A stretch of DNA of 20,065 nucleotides, taken from positions 1 to 20,065 of the IMG/VR virus record IMGVR_UViG_3300025645_000608. One strand, given 5' to 3'. Shown here piece by piece: positions 1 to 8,857 of the stretch. This DNA comes from a virus. The first letter of the stretch is position 1. Every line of letters starts with the position of its first letter. The translations under genes and the position numbers were made by a program. The notes below the pieces were generated by a model, which saw only the letters and a list, made by a program, of their open reading frames with translations, made no database searches and was not told the DNA's origin.

Positions 1-1
1 T

Positions 2-772
2 AAAAAATCAGAAACAATAGTTAATGGAACAAATAATACAATTAATCAACAAGTTATTAATTCACTTACCGTTAATAACCCACTACCAGCTCTTGGTGGT
101 AAAGATGAACTTTCGGTAGAAGAACTTAGAAACCTAGTTAGATATAACTTCTCAGCACAAAATAGGGCAGTTACTATTGAGGATTATAAAAGTAGAATAT
201 CATTAATGCCAGGTGAGTTTGGTGTACCATTTAGAAATAATGTATTAGAAGAACAAAACAAAATATTAATTAGTATATTAACACTTAATGGTGATGGAAC
301 ACTTAGAACCTCATCAAATGAAACACTTAAGCAAAATATTTCAATATACTTATCTGATTATAGGATGATAAATGATTATATTGAAATCAATAATGGTAAA
401 ATTTATAATCTTGGTTTTGAGGTAGATTTATTAATCGATAAACAATTCTCTCAATCACAAGTAATATCCCAATCAATTACTGAAATAACATCCTTTTTCG
501 ATATCAATAAATGGGAAATGGGTCAAAACATCTATATAACACAATTAATAGAAATAATTAATAATGTTGCTGGTGTTTTAAATGTTGTTGATTTAAGAAT
601 ATTCAATAAAGTTGGTCAAGGACAATATTCTAGTAATGAAATTCCACAACCATATATTGATGAAGAAACTAGGCAAATTGATTTACTTAGTGAATATACA
701 ATATTTGGTGACCCAACTGGTATGTTTGAAATAAAAATACCTAGTAAAGATATTAAGGTTAGAGTTAAATAA
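2..772 (+). CDS. Baseplate wedge protein, J / T4 gp6-like (5'-partial)
   Basis: The reading frame is open from base 2 at the left edge, giving 256 visible residues, so the gene starts outside the window. The ATG at 206 is internal: conserved sequence lies upstream of it. Visible residues 33-62 carry a GGKDE..S.EELR segment followed by QNRAVTIEDY, the signature of the baseplate J family that includes T4 gp6 and P2 gpJ. The remainder, with a FDINKWEMGQ segment followed by an I..V.GV..V motif, fits the C-terminal part of that family. These proteins form the wedges of the contractile-tail baseplate and connect hub to fibre-bearing periphery. The frame ends in TAA, followed by a 49-base gap before the next gene. 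The family call is from memory of the motif; the phage versus injection-system origin cannot be settled from this piece alone. Confidence 0.82.
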   Translation, partial: KKSETIVNGTNNTINQQVINSLTVNNPLPALGGKDELSVEELRNLVRYNFSAQNRAVTIEDYKSRISLMPGEFGVPFRNNVLEEQNKILISILTLNGDGTLRTSSNETLKQNISIYLSDYRMINDYIEINNGKIYNLGFEVDLLIDKQFSQSQVISQSITEITSFFDINKWEMGQNIYITQLIEIINNVAGVLNVVDLRIFNKVGQGQYSSNEIPQPYIDEETRQIDLLSEYTIFGDPTGMFEIKIPSKDIKVRVK

Positions 773-795
773 TATATTCACTTTTTAAGTAATTA
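773..795 (+). promoter_or_regulatory. Shared intergenic element, copy 1 (possible promoter or transcript-end signal)
   Basis: Directly after the J-like stop codon lies ATATTCACTTTTTAAGTA followed by ATTA. Nearly the same string follows the stop at 19016, in the only other gap of similar size. It contains a weak 4-bp inverted repeat (ACTT-TTT-AAGT), too short for a confident terminator. It ends 26 bases before the next ATG. Role is inferred only from recurrence and position. Confidence 0.35.
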
Positions 796-821
796 GATTA
801 TATTAATAAAAAATATATATT

Positions 822-1169
822 ATGGGATGCAATAGTTGTAAAGGAAAAAACAGAATATTAGAAAACGGAAATATGTCGGATAGGGATTTAAACTTCTTAG
901 AAAAGGCAGGTATTATGTTTGGTAAAATAATAGGGTTTTTAATTGGTGGGGTAATTCTATCGATTATAGTCGTACCATTTTCATTATGGACATTATTTAA
1001 AATAGTATTTTTAGATGAATCGATAGATGTGGTTGGTATAATGTCTGGTATTGGTAATCTACTTACACCAAAAAACGATAATAATGACGGTTATGTTGAT
1101 ATTGATAAAATAGAAGATTTGGATGAATATGAATTAATGGGTGTTGATGATATAAAAAATAAAAAATAA
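822..1169 (+). CDS. Small membrane protein with N-terminal Cys pair
   Basis: This 115-residue protein is not a family I recognise. It begins MGCNSCKGK, with Cys3 and Cys6 spaced as a CxxC. Residues 33-64 form a long hydrophobic stretch rich in Ile, Leu, Val and Gly, broken by Pro52, enough for one long or two short membrane segments. The last 50 residues are acidic and end in a Lys-rich tail. There is no signal-peptide-like n-region before the hydrophobic stretch. The start is preceded by an A/T-only leader without Shine-Dalgarno. It ends four bases before the giant 1412-residue gene, which also contains a hydrophobic segment beside a Cys cluster, so the two may act together at a membrane. 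Known structural proteins of a baseplate rarely contain membrane segments, so a role in holding or delivering the neighbour is a guess. Confidence 0.7.
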   Translation: MGCNSCKGKNRILENGNMSDRDLNFLEKAGIMFGKIIGFLIGGVILSIIVVPFSLWTLFKIVFLDESIDVVGIMSGIGNLLTPKNDNNDGYVDIDKIEDLDEYELMGVDDIKNKK

Positions 1170-1173
1170 CTAC

Positions 1174-4100
1174 ATGTCTAATAACAATATAAGGATAAAA
1201 ACGAACCCAGATGGTACTAATAAAAATGTAAACCTTAGTATAAATCAAAAATTCGACTTTATTGAGATTCTTTCTTTAAAGATTTCTCAAAGGGATGTCT
1301 ATAGACGTTTTTCTTCTGATTATGGTGTTGTTATTGGTAGGGTAATAATTAATAATGGGTTTGGTGTTCCAAATGCTAAGGTTTCAATCTTTATACCAAT
1401 TGATGATGATGATAAGTTAGACCCAGAGATTCTTGGGTTATACCCATTTGAGGTTGTTACTGATAGAGATTCTGATGGTATCCCATATAATTTAATGTCT
1501 AAAAGCCCCAATGGTAAAGACGAATGTCATACAACCATTGGTACATTCCCAAATAAAAGGGAAATTCAAGACAATCCAGAAATAAACAAAATATATCGTA
1601 AATATTATAAGTTCACCACAACAACAAATGAGTCTGGTGACTATATGTTATTTGGTGTACCAATCGGCACTCACTTCTTACACGTTGATGCAGATATATC
1701 AGATATTGGTATAATATCACAAAGACCATACGACCTTATTTCACAAGGTGTAGATAAAAATAAATTCTATTCAGCTAGTAAGTTTAAAAATAGAGAACAA
1801 GATACAAATATTACCCAATTAAAAAGTGTGTCCCCAACCAGTGTTAATGTTGCACCATTTTGGGGTGACATAGATGGTGGTGAAATTGGAATCACAAGAA
1901 CCGATGTTGATTTAAAAACAACTATAATTCCTTCTGCAATATTCATGGGTTCAGTTATTACTGATGATGAAAAAGATAGTGTTAATAAGAATTGTAGACC
2001 AAGAAAAAAATTAGGTCGTGGTGATGAATTGGTAACTGGTGAAGGTACTATCGAAATGATTCGATATAATACCGATGGTAGTATATCTAGATTTGATGTA
2101 GAGGGTGGTAGAGTAATAGATGAAAATGGAGCTTGGGCATATCAAATACCAATGAATCTTGACCATAAAATTACGGCTGAGGATGGTACACTAATACCTT
2201 CTGATGACCCAACAAAAGGTCTTCCAACCAGAGCAAGGGTTAGGTTTAAAGTAGATATGGACAACACTGGTGATGATGGTAGACTTAGGACTAGAGCCAA
2301 ATACTTAGTACCACATAACCCAGATAGTGACGATGATTCAGATTATTCGTTTAATTCAACAACTAGAGATAAATACTTTAAAGATTTATTCTGGAATAAA
2401 ATATATACGGTTACAAATCATATAACAAGAACACAACCCAACAACAATGTTGAAAATAGGAATTTTGTTGGTATGAAAGATGTGGATGAGGGTGGACAAC
2501 ATAATCCTATTCCATTTAATAAAATGGATACAAAAACAAACCCACTTTTTATTATTATTTGTATCATAGTGACAATCATAATTGCGGTGGTATGTTTAAT
2601 TAACAGATATATTATAATTATTATTAATTTCATTTTCAGTATTCTTAATGCAATATTAAAGTTCATATGTAAAGCGGTTTTTGCTGTCGCCAAGTTCATA
2701 GCCAGTGTTGGTGGTATTTTCCTAAGTTCTAGTAAAAAGAAGAAACTTAGGAGAAGAGGTTGTATTGGGTGTTGTGAAAATGATTCATGTACTAGTTGTG
2801 ATTGTAATGCTATTATTGATTTACTCGGATATATAACCATTGGTTGTGAGGGTGAACAATACGCACCTTGTGGTAGAGCTGGTGATGAAGGACCTGGTAA
2901 TTGTGGTGGTAATAATGGTAATTGGGTTGCTGGACTTACTTGGTTAAGAACACAAAGAAGACTTAGTTATGAATCTCAAACAGAACCAACAGAAGAAGAA
3001 CCTGGTAATTTATGTAACCCACCAATAGCAGATGATGAAATAGTGGATTTCCACTATGAAAATGATTGTGATTGTCACGAAAAAACACTTTTAGGTGGTT
3101 TATTCGAAATTGATGATGCTGGTGTATTAGATTGTATATTATTAACAATAGCAGAACAATTAAATGTATTTAAATTTGATTTTTATAATGACTGGCTAAA
3201 CGGTACTCTTTATCATTTTTTACTTAAATATAAACGTAAAAAAGATGGTGATGATAAATTCTGTAATCATGATTTAGATTGGAGTAATGATATTGTTGAT
3301 AGTTGTATAGAGGCAAAACCACAAGACCAAAGTGCTGATTATACTTGGAGTGGTATTGGTGCTGGTAATGGTGTTGACAGTAGTGACTATGTTGGTATAC
3401 GTCAAGGTTATATTAAAAGGACAGAAAGTGGTGAATTATTTTATTCTGCACACGCAACTGGTGGTAGACCATATAGATTATTTGCTACTGATATAGTTAG
3501 TCTTGGTAGTGTATTTGATTGTGACTGGCAAGGTATTCCTAAGATATACCCATGGCTTATTGAAACCACATATAATATACCACCACTTATCGCTGAGTAT
3601 AACCCAATCCCAAGTTCAGATGGTACACATGTGGTTGAGGTTTCTGGTTTTGATACTGGTTTTTGTAATAAAGATATTACACCGCTTATTGGTCATATAA
3701 ATTGTCTTGGGTTACAAACTGGTGCAAAACAATGTAACAACATAAATAGACTTAGTGAATTTGGTATGGGATTAGATGAAAATAGAACTGGTGGTTTTGA
3801 AACTAGTGATGCTAATAATGCAATAACAAATACAGACGTTGAAAACCCATTTGTTAGGGGTGCATTTATTTATGCTAATAAGAAGGATGAATTTAATTTA
3901 GATACAATTCCATTAACATATATTGATGGACCACTTACAACAGATATTTGGCAATATAATGATGAAAATTATAGATTATTTAGAAACCCAACAATTGGGC
4001 AAATCATATGGCAATTTGATAATTCATTTTATTTCTATTTTGGATTAAATGCTGGTAAAACCGCACTTAATAAACTTATAACTAATTTTTTCCCACCTTG

Positions 4101-5412
4101 TGTGCCAGAGACAGAAAATGATTTTTATGTTATAGCAACAGATATTATAGAAGATGACCTTGGTTCATCACCAACTGGAAAGATATTTATAGATGTAGTT
4201 GGTGGGATTGGTCCTTTTACATATATGTGGGTAGGACCAGTGGTTAATGGTATACAATACCCAGTAGTTAATAATACAAAAGATATTATTGAATTATTTG
4301 TTGGAACATATATTGTAACAGTAACTGATTCAATTGGTAATGTTGCAGAGGGTACTTTTATAGTACCTGGACCACCGAGTGTTAACTGTGAAACCCAAGC
4401 AACACCAATAACATCAAATGGTGCTAATGATGGTGAAATACTGGTTAATATATTTAGTGGTATAGCTCCATTTGAAATTCAATTATGGGATAACACCACA
4501 AACACATTAATAAGTACAAATAATACATCCAATAATAATTGGTTATATACTGGTTTAGCAGCTTTAGAATATAGGGTTGTTGTAACAGATAATGGAAATC
4601 CAGCAACAAGTTGTGAAAGTATAATTACTGTAACACAACCAGCCGCATTAAATGTGTTTGTTACTGGTACATCGGTTACTTGTTTTGGTTCAACCAATGG
4701 TACTGCATTTGCTACTGTTAGTGGGGGTCAACCACCATATAATGTATTGTGGTCACCTGGTGGTGAAACAATATTAAGTTTGAATAATTTAAGTGGTGGT
4801 GAATATACTGCTAATATTACAGATAGTATTGGTCAACAAGGTTCTGATTCATATGTTGTTACTTCTCCAAGTCAAATTAATTATAATGTCACTGGTCTTA
4901 GAAATATAACTTGTTTAGGTGATAATGATGGTAGAATAGTAATTAATGGTATTAGTGGTGGTAACCCACCATATACAATTAGATTAGAAGGTGGTGTGGA
5001 CGATATTGATGTTATATTTAATGGTACATCTCATACATTTGATAATCTTACATATGGTGATGAAAATAATTCTAACACATATGTCTATACGATAGAAGAT
5101 GAAATAGGGTGTCAAATAACAGACACAATTAACATATATAAACCAGATGAAGCTGTGGGTGGTGTCATATTTTATAATGGTTCAACTATTGTGGCATCAC
5201 CAACTGGTGGTTTCTCAGATACATTAGATGAAGATGATAATATTATTGGTTCATATAGTTATATCTGGAAGAAAGACGGTGTTACACAAACTGGTGAAAC
5301 GAATCAAACGGTTAATTCACCATCACCTGGATTATGGTTATGTATAATTAGAGATTCTAATGGTACTGGTCAATTCTGTACACATACAACAAATACACAA
5401 ACAGTAACTTAA
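1174..5412 (+). CDS. Giant tail/baseplate protein: carboxypeptidase-regulatory-like domain, hydrophobic segment, SprB-like repeats
   Basis: The 1412-residue product shows three parts. Residues about 50-178 resemble a carboxypeptidase-regulatory-like beta domain: GRVIINNGFGVPNAKVSIFI, then after an insert TNESGDYMLFGVPIGTHFL. Residues 457-517 are very hydrophobic (two or three membrane-length segments), followed by a basic run at 521-528 and six Cys between 530 and 544. Residues about 984-1325 hold four SprB-like repeats, with hallmark TCFG..NG, GG.PPY..., L.GGEY and TDS.G elements and P-rich junctions near 1068, 1156, 1232 and 1324; a partial fifth may follow. SprB repeats are known from surface adhesins of gliding Flavobacteria. 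An adhesive tail or baseplate protein is the likeliest reading. It starts four bases after the previous gene and ends two bases before the next. Functions of the middle region (180-450 and 545-980) are not recognised. Confidence 0.75.
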   Translation: MSNNNIRIKTNPDGTNKNVNLSINQKFDFIEILSLKISQRDVYRRFSSDYGVVIGRVIINNGFGVPNAKVSIFIPIDDDDKLDPEILGLYPFEVVTDRDSDGIPYNLMSKSPNGKDECHTTIGTFPNKREIQDNPEINKIYRKYYKFTTTTNESGDYMLFGVPIGTHFLHVDADISDIGIISQRPYDLISQGVDKNKFYSASKFKNREQDTNITQLKSVSPTSVNVAPFWGDIDGGEIGITRTDVDLKTTIIPSAIFMGSVITDDEKDSVNKNCRPRKKLGRGDELVTGEGTIEMIRYNTDGSISRFDVEGGRVIDENGAWAYQIPMNLDHKITAEDGTLIPSDDPTKGLPTRARVRFKVDMDNTGDDGRLRTRAKYLVPHNPDSDDDSDYSFNSTTRDKYFKDLFWNKIYTVTNHITRTQPNNNVENRNFVGMKDVDEGGQHNPIPFNKMDTKTNPLFIIICIIVTIIIAVVCLINRYIIIIINFIFSILNAILKFICKAVFAVAKFIASVGGIFLSSSKKKKLRRRGCIGCCENDSCTSCDCNAIIDLLGYITIGCEGEQYAPCGRAGDEGPGNCGGNNGNWVAGLTWLRTQRRLSYESQTEPTEEEPGNLCNPPIADDEIVDFHYENDCDCHEKTLLGGLFEIDDAGVLDCILLTIAEQLNVFKFDFYNDWLNGTLYHFLLKYKRKKDGDDKFCNHDLDWSNDIVDSCIEAKPQDQSADYTWSGIGAGNGVDSSDYVGIRQGYIKRTESGELFYSAHATGGRPYRLFATDIVSLGSVFDCDWQGIPKIYPWLIETTYNIPPLIAEYNPIPSSDGTHVVEVSGFDTGFCNKDITPLIGHINCLGLQTGAKQCNNINRLSEFGMGLDENRTGGFETSDANNAITNTDVENPFVRGAFIYANKKDEFNLDTIPLTYIDGPLTTDIWQYNDENYRLFRNPTIGQIIWQFDNSFYFYFGLNAGKTALNKLITNFFPPCVPETENDFYVIATDIIEDDLGSSPTGKIFIDVVGGIGPFTYMWVGPVVNGIQYPVVNNTKDIIELFVGTYIVTVTDSIGNVAEGTFIVPGPPSVNCETQATPITSNGANDGEILVNIFSGIAPFEIQLWDNTTNTLISTNNTSNNNWLYTGLAALEYRVVVTDNGNPATSCESIITVTQPAALNVFVTGTSVTCFGSTNGTAFATVSGGQPPYNVLWSPGGETILSLNNLSGGEYTANITDSIGQQGSDSYVVTSPSQINYNVTGLRNITCLGDNDGRIVINGISGGNPPYTIRLEGGVDDIDVIFNGTSHTFDNLTYGDENNSNTYVYTIEDEIGCQITDTINIYKPDEAVGGVIFYNGSTIVASPTGGFSDTLDEDDNIIGSYSYIWKKDGVTQTGETNQTVNSPSPGLWLCIIRDSNGTGQFCTHTTNTQTVT
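2542..2724 (+). other. Membrane-length hydrophobic segment inside the 1412-residue protein
   Basis: Codons 457-517 encode an almost uninterrupted run of Ile, Val, Leu, Phe and Ala with only a few charged or polar positions (Asn476-Arg477 and scattered Lys). It is followed by a Lys/Arg cluster at 521-528, which would favour a cytoplasmic side if inserted in a membrane, and by Cys at 530, 533, 534, 539, 542 and 544. The segment is seen directly; membrane insertion is inferred. Confidence 0.65.
4123..5148 (+). repeat. Four SprB-like protein repeats
   Basis: Codons about 984-1325 of the 1412-residue gene encode four units of roughly 80-90 residues. Units three and four begin with TCFGSTNGT and TCLGDNDGR. 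All contain a G-(I/G)-x-P-(F/Y) turn, and three end with a TD-(S/N) or ED-E-I-G acidic turn before a Pro-containing junction. The units are divergent at the DNA level, so this is an old duplication and not a recent tandem array. Boundaries are approximate. Confidence 0.72.
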
Positions 5413-5414
5413 AT

Positions 5415-7157
5415 ATGAATAAAAAGGTAACACATAGATTAAAGGGGGTCAATTCTAAATTAGATATTAATGAAAATATTAATTTAAGGGTTGGGTTAAC
5501 TAGTGATGAAAAAGACTTACCACTTGGTGAAATTAATCATGTTGTAGATGTTGGTGATTTATTTAATAAAGAAAGACAAACAACTGGTACATATAGAATA
5601 ATATTCACATTAACCCCTTTATTTAGTAACGTTTTATATAATGCTAGGGGTAATACTGGTTTTGGACCCTTCGGTAATTCATTTATTCCAAAAAATGGAA
5701 ACGGTTTAGAGACGTTTAGCGACCCTTTATTTTTAGAAGACCCCTATGATAACGATTTTGTGGGAGAGATTGAATTAACCTATGAAGAAGCCGTACAGAG
5801 ACATTTAAAAGAGGTTGATGGATGGTTTGGGTTTTATGACCCAGATTTAACTAAGGTTGATGATTGTAAATTTTATGATTTAGAACCAACTAGGTCTAGA
5901 TTTAATTTAAACTCAAATATGAAAACTAATTGGAGTTATATGATTACATATCCAGATAGTAGTGATGACACACATGTGGTTGTGAATGGTGGTTTATTAA
6001 TCATCAATGCAGAAGCTGTAATAATTGGTAACGTACCAATGGTGGCTTTGGGTACATCGGTTAAACATGGACTTAAGAATGGTGATACTGTTGTACTTAG
6101 TAGTATGCCAGATGTTGATTATGAAGGTACGTTTATTGTTAAACGACTTGGTTTAGATAATGGTGATAATAAAGATAATTATTTTGTTATTGATGTAGAC
6201 CCAGATGATGTACCAACTGGTATATTATTCACAAATGGTAGGATGAGAAGAAGTGTTAGTGGGCAATTATCAGAATATTATATTAGGAAATTTAAATCGA
6301 TTTCAACATCTGAAATTAATCAAGAAATATATCCATTGGCTTATAGTAAAACAATATTTAATGATAGCCTTCAACAATTAGTTTTTAATAATGATATTGA
6401 TATATCTAACTTAACAGATAACTTGGGTAGACCACTATCAGAATTATATTTAACATTTATCAAAAAAAATAATTCTTTGATAGTGGGTGATAATATATTT
6501 GGTGTTGTTAAGTCTGGGTTTGATTTAGAATTTATACCTGGTAATTTAACTGAAGATGTGTCTAATGCTAGACGTATACATGATGGTACTACAAGTGACC
6601 CATTTACATCACAAACACCTTTAGAAATTAATATAATATCTAATACTGGGGTGTTTAATGGTGATGTTGTTGAGTATAATAAATTTGAGGTAAAAGAAAA
6701 AATACTATCAACGGTGTTACATAGATTTAACACATTAGGTAGGGAATCAACATATAATGGTGTTGCAGATAGTCCAAGAAGAGAGGGATATTTATATAAA
6801 CCATTCCATTTAATAAAAATACGAGATTTTTCATCTTATATAGAACAAGGTGATATTTCAACAGATGAAATACCTAGTTATGCTGAAGATTTAGGTGATG
6901 GTAGATGGTTATGGAGAGATTTATTAGATATTGGGACACCAAATAATGAAAATGAAGTATTAGATTACCCATTTACTAACGGAAACCATTACATCCACCA
7001 AAATCTATGTTTTGGAACACTTAGACAAGACCCATTTGGGGAATATGACCTATTTTATAATGGTATTAAGAGTGAAAGTGATTATTCACCTTCAGACCCA
7101 ATAGGTAATGGAATAACAGATAATTTTATAATAAAAAAATCGGGAAATGAATGTTAA
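5415..7157 (+). CDS. Unrecognised tail-associated protein with FCCH-like beta domain
   Basis: I do not recognise the 580-residue protein as a whole. It has few Cys, no signal peptide and no membrane segment, and is rich in beta-type and Asn/Asp/Gly turns as expected for a virion protein. Around residues 208-268 it has VKHGLKNGDTVVLSSMPDVD followed by a G-x-F-x-V strand and an F-x-I-D strand. This 'H-G-L-x-N-G-D-x-V' layout resembles the FCCH-like beta-barrel inserts seen in various phage tail proteins. The start ATG lies two bases after the preceding TAA in an A-rich context. Its last 11 bases overlap the next gene, which indicates co-translation. Its place between J-like and I-like genes supports a baseplate or tail role. 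Confidence 0.6.
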   Translation: MNKKVTHRLKGVNSKLDINENINLRVGLTSDEKDLPLGEINHVVDVGDLFNKERQTTGTYRIIFTLTPLFSNVLYNARGNTGFGPFGNSFIPKNGNGLETFSDPLFLEDPYDNDFVGEIELTYEEAVQRHLKEVDGWFGFYDPDLTKVDDCKFYDLEPTRSRFNLNSNMKTNWSYMITYPDSSDDTHVVVNGGLLIINAEAVIIGNVPMVALGTSVKHGLKNGDTVVLSSMPDVDYEGTFIVKRLGLDNGDNKDNYFVIDVDPDDVPTGILFTNGRMRRSVSGQLSEYYIRKFKSISTSEINQEIYPLAYSKTIFNDSLQQLVFNNDIDISNLTDNLGRPLSELYLTFIKKNNSLIVGDNIFGVVKSGFDLEFIPGNLTEDVSNARRIHDGTTSDPFTSQTPLEINIISNTGVFNGDVVEYNKFEVKEKILSTVLHRFNTLGRESTYNGVADSPRREGYLYKPFHLIKIRDFSSYIEQGDISTDEIPSYAEDLGDGRWLWRDLLDIGTPNNENEVLDYPFTNGNHYIHQNLCFGTLRQDPFGEYDLFYNGIKSESDYSPSDPIGNGITDNFIIKKSGNEC

Positions 7158-7992
7158 TTCGTATAAAATATTAAGACCAAACATATCTGGTAGTACTGCG
7201 ATATCTATTAATGTACCATTTAGTCAAACACCTTGGCTTGCTGGGCAAGAGGATATTATTAAGTCTAAATTTGTTGATGTTGAGGTTGCTAATAGTATCA
7301 CACCAGTTGTTGATTATGAAAAGGCTAAATTTGTACCTAAACAAACATTTAATACTGTCTCAGTAAATAATGTAATTTATAGTTTATTCTTTTTAGATAA
7401 CGGTGCCTATAACCCGAATAGTTATTGGTCTAGTATTGGTTTTATCCCAGATGATTTCAAATTTAAAAAAAATTCATTTGTTAAGTCTTTTCTTAGATTA
7501 GATTTTTATGATTCCGATATAACATCATCACAAAGGTTATTATTTTTTATCACCATATTTCCTAGGTTTTTAAACAATGATTATAACGAGGATGGGACAC
7601 CACCATTACCATCTAATTATGATATAAAATTCACACTTGGTGACACACGTAAAATTAGGGATGCAAATGGTGAGGGTTTTAATCTTTATCATTTTAAAGA
7701 TGAGGTATTACCAACAGTACCAAAAGAAATATTTATGAGGGCTAGTTTTCAAAACGCTAAGACTGGTATAACAACTAGATTCATGTCAAGTAATGACCCA
7801 AACATTAATATTGAAGATTTAATGAAGACAACTAATAATACCACATATTTGGTTAATAAACTACATACTAAGTATTTATTAACAAGAGAAGTTAATGGAT
7901 ATTATTATGATATTGTTAATGAATATTCAGATAATGTTGGAACGGGGCAAAATGATTTTGCTATTAGTCTATATGAAATAAGTACATCATAA
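7147..7992 (+). CDS. Unrecognised phage structural protein
   Basis: The 281-residue protein matches no family I know. It is soluble in appearance, rich in Phe, Tyr and Asn with alternating hydrophobic residues typical of beta structure (for example the segments near residues 75-90 and 113-135). It has no Cys and no recognisable catalytic motif. The chosen ATG overlaps the end of the preceding gene by 11 bases; the next in-frame Met is far downstream, so this start is favoured. Its own stop shares an A with the next start (TAATG), a tight coupling. A virion component of the same assembly as its neighbours is inferred from position only. Confidence 0.6.
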   Translation: MNVNSYKILRPNISGSTAISINVPFSQTPWLAGQEDIIKSKFVDVEVANSITPVVDYEKAKFVPKQTFNTVSVNNVIYSLFFLDNGAYNPNSYWSSIGFIPDDFKFKKNSFVKSFLRLDFYDSDITSSQRLLFFITIFPRFLNNDYNEDGTPPLPSNYDIKFTLGDTRKIRDANGEGFNLYHFKDEVLPTVPKEIFMRASFQNAKTGITTRFMSSNDPNINIEDLMKTTNNTTYLVNKLHTKYLLTREVNGYYYDIVNEYSDNVGTGQNDFAISLYEISTS

Positions 7993-8852
7993 TGGAGATA
8001 ATCAAAAGAAAAATAGTTTTAGATAACTATACTAGTAGAAAAGAAGATTCTTGGGGTCAAATGACCGCAACTACTTTCTGTATTAATGTTTTTATCACAC
8101 AAGATGGTGACGATATGGGGACGTTCTATGATTTTGATTTACCAGTTTATAATAATATAGTAAAATATCGCCCACTAACCAATAAATTAAATGACCTGGG
8201 TCTTAATTTTGAATTTATGAATGGTGGTGTATTCGAAACCAATATTTATAATTCGTTACCAAATACTAGACACCCAGATAGGGTACATAGTGATTATTTT
8301 GAAGATGGACATAGGGTGAGTGGATTAACAGAAGATAGGTTAGAAGCTGTTAAATCATACGATACTAATTTCACATATAAACCAGGTTTTGATATGAACA
8401 CTGAAGACTATGTGGATTATAATGGTTTTGTTATTAATGGTGTATCTAGAGTTATTAGTGATACCAATAATCAAAACCCAATAGATTACTCTGAAGATGT
8501 TGATGTTGATGACCAATTTTTTGGTTTACCAACTCAAGATACTGGTCTTATGTTAAGAACATATAAAGACACAATAAGAACCGTTGAAACTGATTTAGGG
8601 CTTAACGCTATCCCAGTTACTGAAATATACTTCAGAGGTCAAGGATTTAATGAAACCAATAGTATTTTAACCCCATTGTTTAAAATGGAATATTTATTTG
8701 GTATAACAAGTGCACCAGAAGTACAAAGTGATGTATTTATAGATAGGGGTAGAAATACAATCCTACAGAGTCACTTACAATTGGGGGATATAACCAACAT
8801 CAATGATTTAACCAATTACGGTAATGGATATTATAATATAATTAAAAACTAA
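7992..8852 (+). CDS. Unrecognised phage structural protein
   Basis: The 286-residue product is not recognised. The ATG at 7992 overlaps the previous stop as TAATG, fixing the start by translational coupling. The protein is acidic and Asn/Asp-rich, with one Cys near the N-terminus, no signal peptide and no membrane segment. The C-terminal third contains a compact, Gly- and aromatic-containing block (RGQGFNETNSILTPLFKMEY) followed by FIDRGRN, which looks like the best-conserved part and would be the place to start a homology search. It ends five bases before the next gene. Membership in the baseplate cassette between the J-like and I-like genes is the only functional clue. Confidence 0.6.
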   Translation: MEIIKRKIVLDNYTSRKEDSWGQMTATTFCINVFITQDGDDMGTFYDFDLPVYNNIVKYRPLTNKLNDLGLNFEFMNGGVFETNIYNSLPNTRHPDRVHSDYFEDGHRVSGLTEDRLEAVKSYDTNFTYKPGFDMNTEDYVDYNGFVINGVSRVISDTNNQNPIDYSEDVDVDDQFFGLPTQDTGLMLRTYKDTIRTVETDLGLNAIPVTEIYFRGQGFNETNSILTPLFKMEYLFGITSAPEVQSDVFIDRGRNTILQSHLQLGDITNINDLTNYGNGYYNIIKN

Positions 8853-8857
8853 AAAAT

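Noticed and set aside
206-772. ATG at 206 as the start of the first gene
   Set aside because: The frame is open to base 2 and the J-family motif RAVTIEDY lies upstream of 206, so the gene begins outside the window.
7147-7157. Possible frameshift joining the 580- and 281-residue genes
   Set aside because: The 11-base overlap has a proper ATG and stop, no convincing slippery site decides it, and both products have plausible ends. A run of A at 7133-7139 is close, but the simple overlap is sufficient.
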